Positions 37,829 to 47,150 of a stretch of DNA of 64,000 nucleotides are shown piece by piece. The DNA is taken from NCBI GenBank assembly GCA_963773875.1, contig CAVZCV010000014.1:372001-436000 (forward strand), read 5' to 3'. A program made the position numbers and the translations under genes. A model generated the notes under the pieces. That model did no database searches, was not told the origin of the DNA, and saw only the letters and a list, made by a program, of their open reading frames with translations. The stretch is from CAVTYH01 sp963773875. Its GTDB lineage: Bacteria; Planctomycetota; Planctomycetia; Pirellulales; JADZDJ01. Every line of letters starts with the position of its first letter. Within the stretch, counting starts at the first letter, position 1.

Positions 37829-38394
37829 CTACGCCGCCTCAGTCTCCCCCTCCAATGTTGCTTTTTCCGCGGTTGCCGCCTTGGCGGCGTTATTTAAAAA
37901 GGCGACCGACAAAAAGGTCACATTGCCAGCATTGACGAACACTGCGTCCCACAAGCCTGCGCCTCTGCCTCCGGCACCGCCGCCAACGGCGCCGTGGCCT
38001 CCCTGAGCGAGGCCATTCGATCGCGTTAAGTTGTTGATTTGAATTAGCTGGCTCGGAGCATCGATAAACAAGATGCGACTTGTGTTTTGACCGCTGAACG
38101 TGTTGCCGGTGCCGCCGTTGGTCGTCAGGCCATCCATAATGTTCAGCAACTCAGATTACTGGCAATATTTACATTTACGCCGCCGCAGTTGCAAAACGCG
38201 TTGGCTCGTTGAATTGCGGTGTACAGCGTGCTGCTGCCCGTGCCGTTGGCATCGGTAACGATGTAGACGCCCTGAGCACATACGATTGAACAATGCGTTG
38301 ACGGTAGCGCAGGTAATTTCGCGGTTCTCCACTTCTTCCGCTTCGCGCGGGATTCTGCTGAACCGCGGATAATATTGGCCCGACGAGATTGCAT
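37829..38394 (-). pseudogene. Decayed glycine-rich beta-helix-type protein, copy B
   Basis: On the complementary strand two frames carry the same opening as copy A (18773): CAQGVYIVTDANGTGSSTLY with AIQRANAFCN, then after a shift GLTTNGGTGNTFSGQNTSRI, IQINNLTRSNGLAQGGHGAV and NAGNVTFLSVAFLNNAAKAA. DNA similarity to copy A is evident. It is shorter, ends at 37829 and has at least one frameshift and no anchor, so it is a truncated relic. Confidence 0.65.
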
Positions 38395-38422
38395 CGATAA
38401 AGATCACCACCAATTTGCCCCA

Positions 38423-38776
38423 TCACCATTCAGTTGACCGACGCAACAGCGATGAAATCACAAGTAGGATGACGGGGATAAAACACAATGGAAAGACCCA
38501 GCCTCCCGGAAAGTTACCAGTCTCCGTTAGATGCCATAAATAGAAACCCCCGATTCCTGCCATGCTCATAAGTCCGCCAAGCAAGTCGCGCCACCAACTC
38601 AGCAGAAATCCAATGGCCGTGACAGTCAGGGCGATGGAACCATCGCTTAACGGCGGCGGACCCTCCGCGATTGTAAAGGTTGTGAACAGCAAGGCTAATG
38701 CGGTCCCCAAAAAACAGCCAATCCAATGGACAAACCGAGGCAACTGTGACAGTTTTGTTGCGTGGAACATTGACAT
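38423..38776 (-). CDS. Small membrane protein of unknown function
   Basis: 117 residues from the ATG at 38776, which has a good AGGAG site 8 bases upstream; the longer start at 38821 is less likely. Hydrophobic helices: FVHWIGCFLGTALALLFTTF, then ALTVTAIGFLLSWW with DLLGGLMSMAGIGGFYLW, and VFPLCFIPVILLVISSLLRR at the C-terminus. This gives four membrane segments, resembling small uncharacterised DUF-type proteins. It borders the glycine-rich relic; no functional clue. Confidence 0.75.
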   Translation of the reverse strand: MSMFHATKLSQLPRFVHWIGCFLGTALALLFTTFTIAEGPPPLSDGSIALTVTAIGFLLSWWRDLLGGLMSMAGIGGFYLWHLTETGNFPGGWVFPLCFIPVILLVISSLLRRSTEW

Positions 38777-38943
38777 GAAGATCTCCTTTGTCCTGCGCGG
38801 CCGGGCTTGGTTAACTATCAAGCTCGGTCAAAACAGCTCGACAGAATTTGGGTGCAGAGCCATTCAATTCTGATTAATTCAGTCGCTTATCATCTTTTTG
38901 CCTTCACGCCGAGCAGATCTCCTCGGGGATAACAGCCGTGTTT

Positions 38944-40500
38944 TTAAAAATGGGAACGTTGTCGCAGTTCGGTGAGAACTTGGTTAATCTGCTTGTCTAA
39001 GGGTTGCTCAGTGTTCACACGGCATTGCGGCAGGTCGGCTGCCCAGGCGTCCCATTGTTCTTGCTGCCGATCGTAAAACTCTGGCTTTGCCTCCGAAGCA
39101 TCGAGATGGCCGTCAAGACGTTCTCCAATTCTGCGGCGCACTGTCTCTTGGCTGCAATAACATTCGATTGCCAAAAACGAGGTTCGCAGCCGGCTCGCAA
39201 TCCGACGAACTTCGGTGATTGGCGTCGCCATTGAAAACGTACCATCGAGCACTAGTGACACACCCTCGGCATGCAGACCACCAGCGCGATGCAGCATTTC
39301 TTCGTAGACTCTTTGACGCAAACCGCGCTCGTAGTTGCCCGCGCCGTAAGAAGCAGAATCGCGACGCTCGAGATGCAGCTCCTTCCGAATGACATCGGTC
39401 CGTAAGAGTTCGCACCCTAAACGGCGAGCAATTTCTGCGGCTAAAGTTGATTTCCCGGTTCCGGAAAGTCCGCCGATGATCAAGATCATCGGATGAGTCC
39501 AAGGCTGGACATAAGAATCTGCCAAATCGAGGTGCTTTAGCACTTCTGCGGCAACCGCGAATCGCCGTGTGTCGGCAATTTGATCTGCCCTAAGCGCCGT
39601 CACCTTGGCACGAACACAAGCCCGATAGGACTTATAAAAAGCCAAGAGTACCGGCGGCGGCCGATCACCGGTCAATAATCGAAAGCGCTCGAACAATAAC
39701 GGTCCGACCCAGTTCGCCCCGATGAAATCGCACTCGGCACTCAGGAAGCACAACTCGTCGGCGACGTCAATCCGGCGCAAATCGAAACTGAATTCCAGGC
39801 AGTCGAATATCGCCAGCGGCTCGGTGAAGCAAATGTGCTCCGGCCGTAAATCACCGTGTCCTTCGACAACCCTGCCCAATCGACTGCGCTCCTCCAACAG
39901 TTCGGCTTGCAGTTCCAACAGCTGAAGTTGAAACGCGTGGATCCTTCGAACCGCGTTTCGTGCGCAGTGGTGCCCTGCTGCAAGTAATTCCTGTTGGTTC
40001 GCCAAGATGTGTGCGCGGTAGCGCTGGCGATAATCACTTGCGGAAATTGGCAATGAAGACAGGCCTCGATAAAACTTTGCAAGTATCTGCGACAATGCAA
40101 CGATATGTTCGGGACGCAGCTCGTCCAGGCGGTGAAGTGCATCCAAAGTTCTCTCGGTTGGCAGCCGTCGCATGTGGACAAGCCAATCCACGATGTCGCC
40201 TGCCCCGTTGATCTCAAAATTTCCGACCGCGTGTCGAGCGACCGGAACAACACCCAGATAAACGTCTTTTGTCAAACGGCGATTCAATCGCACTTCATCG
40301 CGGCACGCCTGTTGACGGGCATCTAATGTCGTGAAGTCAAGAAACTCGTATTTGACCGGCTTTTTGAGTTTGAAAACCTCATCACCTGCAATGAATACGA
40401 TCGAAATGTGAGTTTCCACTACCTCCACGTGCGCCGGCTTATTTGGATAGGCACGAGGATTCGAGAGCCAATCGACGAGTTCTTCAAATTCGCCGCGCAC
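38944..40500 (-). CDS. Fused aminoglycoside-phosphotransferase-like kinase and P-loop ATPase
   Basis: 518 residues from a GTG. Residues 1-330 are a COG2187-type kinase-like domain (VFKLKKPVKYEFLDFTTLDA; RVVEGHGDLRPEHICF, the catalytic loop with His-Gly-Asp; LAIFDCLEFS, the metal-binding Asp). Residues 335-518 are a COG0645-type nucleotide kinase domain with Walker A GGLSGTGKSTLA and LVLDGTFSMATPITEVRRIA. This two-domain arrangement is common in bacteria and has no established substrate; resistance is not implied. Intact and alone. Confidence 0.88.
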   Translation of the reverse strand: MRGEFEELVDWLSNPRAYPNKPAHVEVVETHISIVFIAGDEVFKLKKPVKYEFLDFTTLDARQQACRDEVRLNRRLTKDVYLGVVPVARHAVGNFEINGAGDIVDWLVHMRRLPTERTLDALHRLDELRPEHIVALSQILAKFYRGLSSLPISASDYRQRYRAHILANQQELLAAGHHCARNAVRRIHAFQLQLLELQAELLEERSRLGRVVEGHGDLRPEHICFTEPLAIFDCLEFSFDLRRIDVADELCFLSAECDFIGANWVGPLLFERFRLLTGDRPPPVLLAFYKSYRACVRAKVTALRADQIADTRRFAVAAEVLKHLDLADSYVQPWTHPMILIIGGLSGTGKSTLAAEIARRLGCELLRTDVIRKELHLERRDSASYGAGNYERGLRQRVYEEMLHRAGGLHAEGVSLVLDGTFSMATPITEVRRIASRLRTSFLAIECYCSQETVRRRIGERLDGHLDASEAKPEFYDRQQEQWDAWAADLPQCRVNTEQPLDKQINQVLTELRQRSHF

Positions 40501-40576
40501 GGTTGAAACTCATTTATTTTGAAATCGAACTCATTGCATTGCCGAACTCGATACATTCGGTTATCACTCTTAGCTT

Positions 40577-41559
40577 TTACGGCACGAGAACCGCGGCACC
40601 GTGAAGCTGACCACTTCGCAGCTGATCGAGCGCCGTCGTCGCTTGTGCAAGCGGAAACACCGTAGTTTCCATCTTTAAGGGAACCTTCGTCGCGATTTCG
40701 AGAAACTCAGTCGCATCGCGCCGCGTGAGGTTAGCGACCGACCGCAGCACTCGCTCCTCCCACAGCAAATCGTAGGGGATGCTCGGGATATCCGACATGT
40801 GGATTCCACCACACACCACCACGCCGCCACGCCCAACGGCACAGCGCCTTGGGCACGAGCGCACCGATAGGAGCAAAAATGATAGCGGCATCCAGCTCGA
40901 CCGGCGACCGAGTATTGGAATCACCGGCCCAAATGGCGCCACGGCGCAGCGCCAGATTCATCGCATCGAGATCGCCGGCTCGTGCGAATGCATAGATCTC
41001 ACGGCCTTCGTGCTTCGCCACTTGTGTCACAATGTGCGCGGCGGCGCCGAACCCATAAATGCCAATTCTCTGGGCGTCGCCTGCCATGCGCAAGGAACGG
41101 TAGCCAATCAGTCCGGCGCAGAGCAGCGGCGCGGCGGCCACATCGTCATAGCGCTCTGGAATTGCAAAGCAATAATTCGCACCAGCAAACACGAACTGCG
41201 CATAGCCGCCGTCCAGGGTATAGCCGGTGAATTGTGGATTCAAACACAGGTTCTCGTGGTCGGCGCGACAATACTTGCAATGGCCGCATGTGTAACCGAG
41301 CCACGGTACCCCGACACGATCGCCAAGCCGAAATTGCACGACGTCGCGACCCAAACCAACGATGTGACCAACGATTTCGTGACCGGGAATGAGCGGAAGC
41401 TTTGGATTCGGAAGCTCGCCATCGACGACGTGCAAATCGGTCCGACACACTCCGCAGGCGGCCACCTTCAGAAGCACCTGATTTTCCGACGGAGCTGGGC
41501 GGTTTAACGTCAGCGTATTTCAATTTCTGGCCGGCGGATTCCAGCACAATTGCGTTCAT
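40577..41559 (-). CDS. Zinc-dependent alcohol dehydrogenase (two frameshifts)
   Basis: About 327 residues once joined. The ATG at 41559 gives MNAIVLESAGQKLKYADVKP. Removing one base at the GGG run 41497-41499 leads into APSENQVLLKVAACGVCRTD. Catalytic zinc ligands are in CGVCRTDLH and PGHEIVGH; the structural zinc site is CGHCKYCRADHENLC. The Rossmann motif is IGIYGFGAAAHIV. A second extra base at about 40840-40855 must be removed to read VGRGGVVVCGGIHMSDIPSI and the C-terminus. It resembles the YogA/AdhP-like group using NAD(P). It may share a transcript with the cytochrome gene upstream. Confidence 0.75.
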
Positions 41560-41587
41560 CAGACGTAGTCTCTCACCGGGCGTACCT

Positions 41588-42012
41588 TTATTTTCCACCG
41601 CGTTGTTCGAGGTTAGGCGGTTTCTCGCTACGTACATACTTGTGGCAGTCGACGCATTGCATGGTAAGTTCCACATAGGCTAGGGCGGCCCCATCCAGGT
41701 TTTTCTTCCGGCCGGCTTCCGTCAGTCTATCGGCCGTGCGCCGAAATTCTGCACTGCGTTGCGCATATTCTCGCGTTTGCAGAACCTGCCAGGCCGCGTC
41801 TTCCACTAACAAGCTCATGGCCTGTGAATTCTTCACGATGGCGCTGAAATCTTCCATGGTAAGGCCTTCCAGCACTTTTTTAGAATGCTCTAGCTTGGCC
41901 CGCATGAAATCATGAACGTCATTGACTTTGGGCTGCTGCGAAAGACCCGTCACTCGTCCAAGTTCCGATCGCGAGCAGTCCAATTGACACATATGATTAG
42001 CGATGCTTTCAT
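41588..42012 (-). CDS. Exported c-type cytochrome-like protein (frameshifts in the signal peptide)
   Basis: The intact part reads QPKVNDVHDFMRAKLEHSKK, then VLEGLTMEDFSAIVKNSQAM and MQCVDCHKYVRSEK, where CVDCH is a single haem-binding CxxCH near the C-terminus, as in class II-like four-helix cytochromes. An open frame reaching 42079 has no signal peptide. The real start is probably the ATG at 42012 behind AAAAAGGA, giving MKASLIICV and, in another frame, SIGLLAIGTWTSDGSFAAAQ before joining. Two one-base corrections are needed. A periplasmic electron carrier is inferred. Confidence 0.65.
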
Positions 42013-42185
42013 TTGGTATTCCTTTTTCTGGAGACGAGAAAGCCAATTGATCGATGAAGTGCTTCGACTCACGCTTCATCCTCTTCGAGCAGATCGATCA
42101 GTAACGTTGCCAGGCCCAAACGTTCCAGCACGCTCGCCACTTTTGCCATGACCTGCGCTGATTTGCATCGGTGCCAAAAAATAAT

Positions 42186-42218
42186 GCCCGCACGATCAGG
42201 GAACCTGTTCGTGCGGGC
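42186..42218 (-). terminator. Rho-independent terminator
   Basis: A perfect 10-bp stem, GCCCGCACGA with TCGTGCGGGC (42186-42195 with 42209-42218), is followed on the complementary strand by ATTATTTTTTGG. It would end transcripts coming from the integrase remnant side and insulate the cytochrome gene. Confidence 0.75.
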
Positions 42219-42399
42219 TTTCATCAGCCTTATAAATGCGATGGCCCTTCACGAGCCACCTGAGCCTCTTAATTATACCATGCGTGCGTACACTTCGACA
42301 GTGATTGCAAAGACAAAAACGCGAGCAATCGCAATGCATTTCTTGTACCGCAATGTTTTGGCCGCGACCCTACGCCTCAGAATCGAACCGAACTTGCTT

Positions 42400-42898
42400 C
42401 TCACCCACAGTACAAAATAGTGCGAGTGGAAGCTGGGTTTTTTCCAGGCCTGTGATTGGGAGCTTCTCAGCATTCTCCCATTCGCAGCCCAGCCGAAAAC
42501 GCGCGTAGACTCTTCGCAAGCTGGTGAACTGTCGCTTTGCTCCTTCATTGGCTCTCAACTCAGTCAGAGACGTGATCTGGGGTCAACTTTTCGACCATCA
42601 GTGTATCGCCAATTAATTTGCCAAACGAGTGCAGGTGACGGCGTAATATTTGTGCGTCGTGCCGGCTCCGTGCTCTGCGCATCAATTGAGAAGTGAGTAC
42701 AAAATTTGTGACCTCCGGGGTGTCCTCGTCGACGGGTTGACGGCCTGCGATGAGACGTCCATACTCTTCCTTTGCGGCGTCCTTGTCAGGTCCCAAGTTT
42801 TGTTGTTTTTTGCCAAGCTGGATATACGAGGATCGCATTTGTTTGCGGAGGAATGGCTTAGGAATTTTGATGCCAATGTACTCCTGGTGCAAGTTTGA
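42400..42898 (-). pseudogene. Remnant of a tyrosine recombinase/integrase
   Basis: Near 42600-42880 the complementary strand encodes IPKPFLRKQMRSSYIQLGKK, then NLGPDKDAAKEEYGRLIAGR and IGDTLMVEKLTPDHVSD. This is the N-terminal arm-type and start of the core-binding domain of planctomycete site-specific integrases. After a stop at 42560, another frame continues with EGAKRQFTSLRRVYARF and PITGLEKTQLP, matching the next part of such proteins. The catalytic domain with R-H-R-Y is absent. Its place 94 bases from a tRNA gene fits an old integration event. Confidence 0.65.
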
Positions 42899-42991
42899 TC
42901 GGCGACCGAGTTTGCGTAACTTTGCACAGGTCTCTGCACTTTTTCGCAAAACGAAAACGCAGATGCAGGAGCCGAAATACAATGGGTTTTA

Positions 42992-43065
42992 GGGCGGCTA
43001 GCTCAGTTGGTTAGAGCACTATCCTCACACGGTAGGGGTCACAGGTTCGAGTCCTGTGCCGCCCA
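42992..43065 (+). tRNA. tRNA-Val (anticodon CAC)
   Basis: A complete cloverleaf: acceptor GGGCGGC with GCCGCCC, D-stem GCTC with GAGC, anticodon stem CTATC with GGTAG around loop CTCACAC (CAC at 43026-43028), T-stem ACAGG with CCTGT around TTCGAGT, discriminator A. CCA is not encoded. It reads GUG codons. Confidence 0.95.
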
Positions 43066-43155
43066 TTCGATAGTTGGTTGGGTACTTTCGAAAGACTTAC
43101 CTCAAGTTCTTGAGACCGTACTGCACGGGTAGCGTCTTGTAGCTCGTCGGAATCA

Positions 43156-44103
43156 ATGCACATGTGCCTAAAACGATTACTACGACTTTCGATTCGTGCG
43201 CTTTGTATTTCAACGTGGTTGTGCGTGGCAATTTCGGCATTAGCCGATGAGGCGGCCGTTACACGTACGGACGATGTCATCTACGGTCGAAAGTACGGCA
43301 TGGCAATGACGATGGATGTGTTCTCGCCACAGCAGCACGCCAATGAACGGGGCATCGTCTGGTGCGTTTCGGGTGGCTGGTTTTCGAGTAAGCCCGCCGG
43401 CGTTGGGCCCGCAAAGGAATTGGTGGACCGTGGCTACACGGTTTTCGCTGTGGTACATGGCAGCCAGCCAAAGTTCACCATTCCGGAAGTGCTGGACGAT
43501 ATGCATCGCGCCGTGCGGTTTATCAAAGCACACGCGACAGATTACAAAATCGATCCAGAAAAAATCGGTATCACTGGAGGCTCGGCGGGCGGGCACTTGT
43601 CGCTGATGCAAGGGTATGCGCCGAAGTCGGGCAATCCATCGGCCAGCGATCCGGTTGAACGGCAATCGTCCAGCATTGCGGCCATCGCCTGCTTTTTCCC
43701 ACCGACCGACTTTTTGAACTATGGCGCGGAAGGCAACGTTTCGCTGGGCGATGGTCCTCTGCATCAGTTTCGTCCGCCATTTGAATTTTGGGAGCGCGAA
43801 AAGGAATCGAACCGGCTGGTGCTCATCTCCGACGTGGAGCGTCGCAAAGAAATTGGCCGGCGGATCTCGCCCGTCTACTTCGTCACAAAAGATTCGCCGC
43901 CGACACTCATCATTCATGGCGATGCCGATACACTGGTGCCCATTCAACAATCGGAGCGGCTGATCGCCAGGCTCAAAGAGAATAACGTGCCCTGCGAGCT
44001 GATAGTTCGCCAGGGCGCCGGACACAGCGGGCCGGCGTTTTTGAACGATCCAAAACTGCTCGGCGACTGGTTCGATAAATACTTGGGCGGCGCAGAAAAG
44101 TAA
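43156..44103 (+). CDS. Exported alpha/beta hydrolase (prolyl-oligopeptidase/BD-FAE-like)
   Basis: 315 residues with a signal peptide (SIRALCISTWLCVAISALAD). The fold is shown by MDVFSPQQHANERGIVWCVS with the oxyanion Gly-Gly, the nucleophile elbow GITGGSAGGHLSL (S143), the acid in LIIHGDADTLVPIQQSE and the histidine in RQGAGHSGPAF. The group covers acetyl-xylan esterases, feruloyl esterases and peptidases; the neighbouring pectate-lyase-like gene suggests, but does not prove, a polysaccharide esterase. It starts 90 bases downstream of tRNA-Val. Confidence 0.88.
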   Translation: MHMCLKRLLRLSIRALCISTWLCVAISALADEAAVTRTDDVIYGRKYGMAMTMDVFSPQQHANERGIVWCVSGGWFSSKPAGVGPAKELVDRGYTVFAVVHGSQPKFTIPEVLDDMHRAVRFIKAHATDYKIDPEKIGITGGSAGGHLSLMQGYAPKSGNPSASDPVERQSSSIAAIACFFPPTDFLNYGAEGNVSLGDGPLHQFRPPFEFWEREKESNRLVLISDVERRKEIGRRISPVYFVTKDSPPTLIIHGDADTLVPIQQSERLIARLKENNVPCELIVRQGAGHSGPAFLNDPKLLGDWFDKYLGGAEK

Positions 44104-44454
44104 TTCCGACGGCCGCGGCGTGCGGTTCCACGCCTTTGGCTGAGCAGCACCGCTCCAAGGTGCGATGCGAAATCGATCGCGTGATTGATTTCCAGATTTT
44201 CACCATTCTGTCGACTTAACACCAACAGCCGGCCGATTGTGAACGTCTAACAATGATCACCGGAGTTTCTCACGCAGCTTTCTAGCGCAAAATGCCGGGG
44301 CATTGTACCCCGCGGTTTGTTGAAGCAGCCCGCGGGTTCTTTTTTTGCGCGGTTTCGAGGCCGCAAAAATTGCTTGGCTCACCGCCCCATAGCTGCAGCG
44401 TAGAGATTGAAATGATCCCGCGCCGCGGAAAGTGGGCTGACAATCTCGTAGCCG
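44104..44454. other. Convergent intergenic region with a T-run
   Basis: 351 bases between two convergent genes. A G+C-rich palindromic piece (CCCGCGGG) followed by TTCTTTTTTT at about 44328-44346 looks like a weak terminator for the hydrolase. Nothing else is recognised. Confidence 0.4.
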
Positions 44455-47088
44455 CTACTTGTCGCCTCGAAACCGACGATTCACGAGTACAAATCCGATG
44501 CCGAAAATCAGGAGCGCTAATGAAGATGGTTCGGGCACCGCCGCGGCTGCCCCGCCGCCTTGTGTCGCAACCACGTCGAGAAGGTTTTGGATATCGCGGT
44601 TGGTGACGCCGCCGTCGCCGTCGAAATCGCCGATGAGCGCTAGTTGGGCATCCGTCAATGTGTGCGAGATTTTGTAGGCGGCCAAGTCCGTGAGTGCGGC
44701 GAGCATGACAGGGATGTCGGCGGCGGTGAGGGCTGCATCCTGATTGAAATCGCCCGCGAGGGTACTCACAACGGAAAGAATGCCCGATGAATAGAGCTGA
44801 GTCGCGCTCCAAGTAAGGTGCGCTGAAAGTCCGGGTAGCTGCAGCGAAGCAAAGGCGCCGGTTCGATTTCCCCAATCGAGAATATCGAACGAGTTGCCCA
44901 CTTGAGGCGTGAAGCCGTCGGATAGCAAAACTTGGAGCACGCCGCCGAGCGCCATTTGACCATCGACAATCAACTTGTCAAAACTAGACGTGCCCGCAAG
45001 CTCGATCTCCACCGCGCCGCTTTGAATTGTCAAATTCCCCTCGATATGCGTTTGGCCGATCCTGCTTAGTGCGACGGGCGTCGCGTTCTGAATAGCAACG
45101 GCGGCGGATCGGTAGCCTGGCGCAATCGTGCCGCCTTGGTTGACGACACCAAATGTAATGGTGCCGGCGTGCAACCTGCCGCCGGTAAAAGCAAATGTAG
45201 CGCCACTGGACTTGTCGAGAATCGGAGTGCTCAGATCGCCGCCGCTTAGTTTCAACGTGCCTTTTGAGAGGCTCGATCCGATGACAAGCTGATCTTCTAC
45301 TTGCAGCCATCCGGAAGCGATGTTGAGCGCTGCGACGCTGCCGTCGCTGGCTGCAATTTTCAGGACGCCCGCATGTTGGCCAACGGCATCGACCGTCACC
45401 GATCCGTTGTTGATTTGAACTTCATCGAAACGCGAAGGCTGAAACGGCAAGCTCCAGTTTGGGATTTGCGCGTACCTATTGTTCATAGCGCCGGTGAATA
45501 TGTTCGGTCCGGGCGCCGGAAAGGCGCCAATTTCATCGAGGTACTCTTGGACGTTGACGTATCCATCGGAATCGAAATCGGCTTTGCCGTCGGCCGCCGA
45601 ATTAGGATTCAGGCCATGCGCAGTTTCCCAAATGTCGGGCATTCCGTCGCCGTCGGTGTCCCAGTTGGCCGCACGGACGACCGTAGGCGTCGCCAACAAA
45701 TTTGCTAATTCCGTCGGATCGGGCGCGGCAACTGCCACTCCAGCTGGCGGATTTGTGTTGGTCTTTACGTTGTTGATGATTCGGCTATCGATGGCGTCCC
45801 GCGACCACCAAGAGTTGCCCACGTAACCGTGGACGTCTTTGGTGATGAGCTGATCGTACGCACCGGCTGCCGTTTGCGTGGCCATCGGCGGCGCAGCGAC
45901 GGTGCTGACTGGTGCGCCAGCGTTACCGGGCAAGCCAATCGGGGCCGCCCACTTCGACGTATCTGGAAAGGAAGAAGTGCTGTCGTTGGATTGAGCGAAC
46001 ATGCCCCAACTGGTGTCGGAACCGTTGGGGACGCCGCCTGGATTCACCCCGTGATCGGCATCGATCGCGTTGCCATTTTGATAAACGTGCAGATCGATCG
46101 GATCCCCGCCTAAATCGAGCGTGAAGGCGGTGTTCGACTTGCTTCCGGCGGGCGTCGACGGACCGGCGATCAAATAGTTGCCAACATAATTCACGTTCAC
46201 ATGCTCCGTGTCCAGCTCGCTGGCTCCGCCGGTGTACCCAGCACGGTCTTTCCAGTTGTAGAGCACGTTGTTGCGATAATCGAAATTCAGCGTGTTGCCG
46301 TTGTACGTGCCAGGGCGAGGATTGCGACTCAAATTGTTGGCGTACAAGTTGTGGGCATACGTCACGTTTGCGTTGGTGCGCGTGCGAATGAGCGAGCCGT
46401 ACGCATGATCGGATCGCAGCGAATCGGCAATGATCGAATACTGAACGGTGATGTTAGTGTTGCAGTTGGCAACCGACAAATCTTCATCGGTGGCCCACGA
46501 TGTCGAGGCATGATCGATAATCATGTTCGTGCCGATACTGCCGGAGCCGTCATTGCTGCCGCCGGCGAAAGTTAATGAATCTTCATTGCCAGTGGTTGCC
46601 GATCCGCGACGAAACGTCATGTATCGTAGAATCACATTGCTGTTAACGGTGTTATTGCTATGTGTGATTTGCGTTGTATCGCCGTAGACGACGACTGGGC
46701 TGGGCGCGGTTTGTCCGGCGATATAAATGTTGTTGACGGTCTTGATGTCCAAGCTCCCGTTGGTCAGCTGAAAGACACCGCCCACATCGAAAACCACGAC
46801 GACATTTGAATTCTGTTGGCTGCGGCCCGCATTGATGAATGCCCCGCGCAAAGTACCAGGCGCGCCTTTGCCGTCGGCACTGAGCAAATCTTGCGTCGTC
46901 GTGACATGATACACCGTGGCATTAGAGAACCATTCGCCAGCGGGTGCGCTGCCCGTGAAAGCGCCGCCAAAACCCTCCGCGCCAGAAAATGCGGGCACTT
47001 GAGCCCGTGCAACAGTGGCCAGGTCGAACGCGAATAGACCGATTACAGCAATGATTGGGCACACCGTTCGCTGCGGTTGAACCGTCAT
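44455..47088 (-). CDS. Secreted pectate-lyase-like protein with dockerin and PEP-CTERM
   Basis: 877 residues from the ATG at 47088 (GGAGAG upstream). A signal peptide is followed by PAFSGAEGFGGAFTGSAPAG, the typical opening of bacterial pectate lyases, and a right-handed beta-helix with NVILRYMTFRRGSATTG, MIIDHASTSWATDEDLS and NNLSRNPRPGTYNG. Then come a calcium-binding DTDGDGMPDIWE segment, autotransporter-like repeats, a dockerin-like pair (GDFNQDAALTAADIPVMLAA and GDFDGDGGVTNRDIQNLL) and the anchor VPEPSSLALLIFGIGFVLVN. It probably cleaves polygalacturonate or a related uronic-acid polymer outside the cell, held on the envelope. Two PEP-CTERM genes lie upstream in the same direction. Confidence 0.88.
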   Translation of the reverse strand: MTVQPQRTVCPIIAVIGLFAFDLATVARAQVPAFSGAEGFGGAFTGSAPAGEWFSNATVYHVTTTQDLLSADGKGAPGTLRGAFINAGRSQQNSNVVVVFDVGGVFQLTNGSLDIKTVNNIYIAGQTAPSPVVVYGDTTQITHSNNTVNSNVILRYMTFRRGSATTGNEDSLTFAGGSNDGSGSIGTNMIIDHASTSWATDEDLSVANCNTNITVQYSIIADSLRSDHAYGSLIRTRTNANVTYAHNLYANNLSRNPRPGTYNGNTLNFDYRNNVLYNWKDRAGYTGGASELDTEHVNVNYVGNYLIAGPSTPAGSKSNTAFTLDLGGDPIDLHVYQNGNAIDADHGVNPGGVPNGSDTSWGMFAQSNDSTSSFPDTSKWAAPIGLPGNAGAPVSTVAAPPMATQTAAGAYDQLITKDVHGYVGNSWWSRDAIDSRIINNVKTNTNPPAGVAVAAPDPTELANLLATPTVVRAANWDTDGDGMPDIWETAHGLNPNSAADGKADFDSDGYVNVQEYLDEIGAFPAPGPNIFTGAMNNRYAQIPNWSLPFQPSRFDEVQINNGSVTVDAVGQHAGVLKIAASDGSVAALNIASGWLQVEDQLVIGSSLSKGTLKLSGGDLSTPILDKSSGATFAFTGGRLHAGTITFGVVNQGGTIAPGYRSAAVAIQNATPVALSRIGQTHIEGNLTIQSGAVEIELAGTSSFDKLIVDGQMALGGVLQVLLSDGFTPQVGNSFDILDWGNRTGAFASLQLPGLSAHLTWSATQLYSSGILSVVSTLAGDFNQDAALTAADIPVMLAALTDLAAYKISHTLTDAQLALIGDFDGDGGVTNRDIQNLLDVVATQGGGAAAAVPEPSSLALLIFGIGFVLVNRRFRGDK

Positions 47089-47150
47089 TGCATTTCTCTC
47101 CGTTCCCACCAGCCACGAGCGGGCGCCTCAAAGGCAGTACTGAACTGGTT

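Noticed and set aside
38944..40500. Reading the aminoglycoside-phosphotransferase-like domain as a resistance gene
   Set aside because: The APH-plus-ATPase fusion belongs to a widespread uncharacterised family with no resistance evidence.
42069..42149. 26-codon frame (MAKVASVLERLGLATLLIDL onward) before the cytochrome gene
   Set aside because: It overlaps the false upstream extension of the cytochrome frame; the real start at 42012 has its own ribosome site, so a leader peptide is not needed.
43011..43280. Open frame on the complementary strand crossing tRNA-Val
   Set aside because: It runs antisense through the tRNA and the start of the hydrolase; chance.
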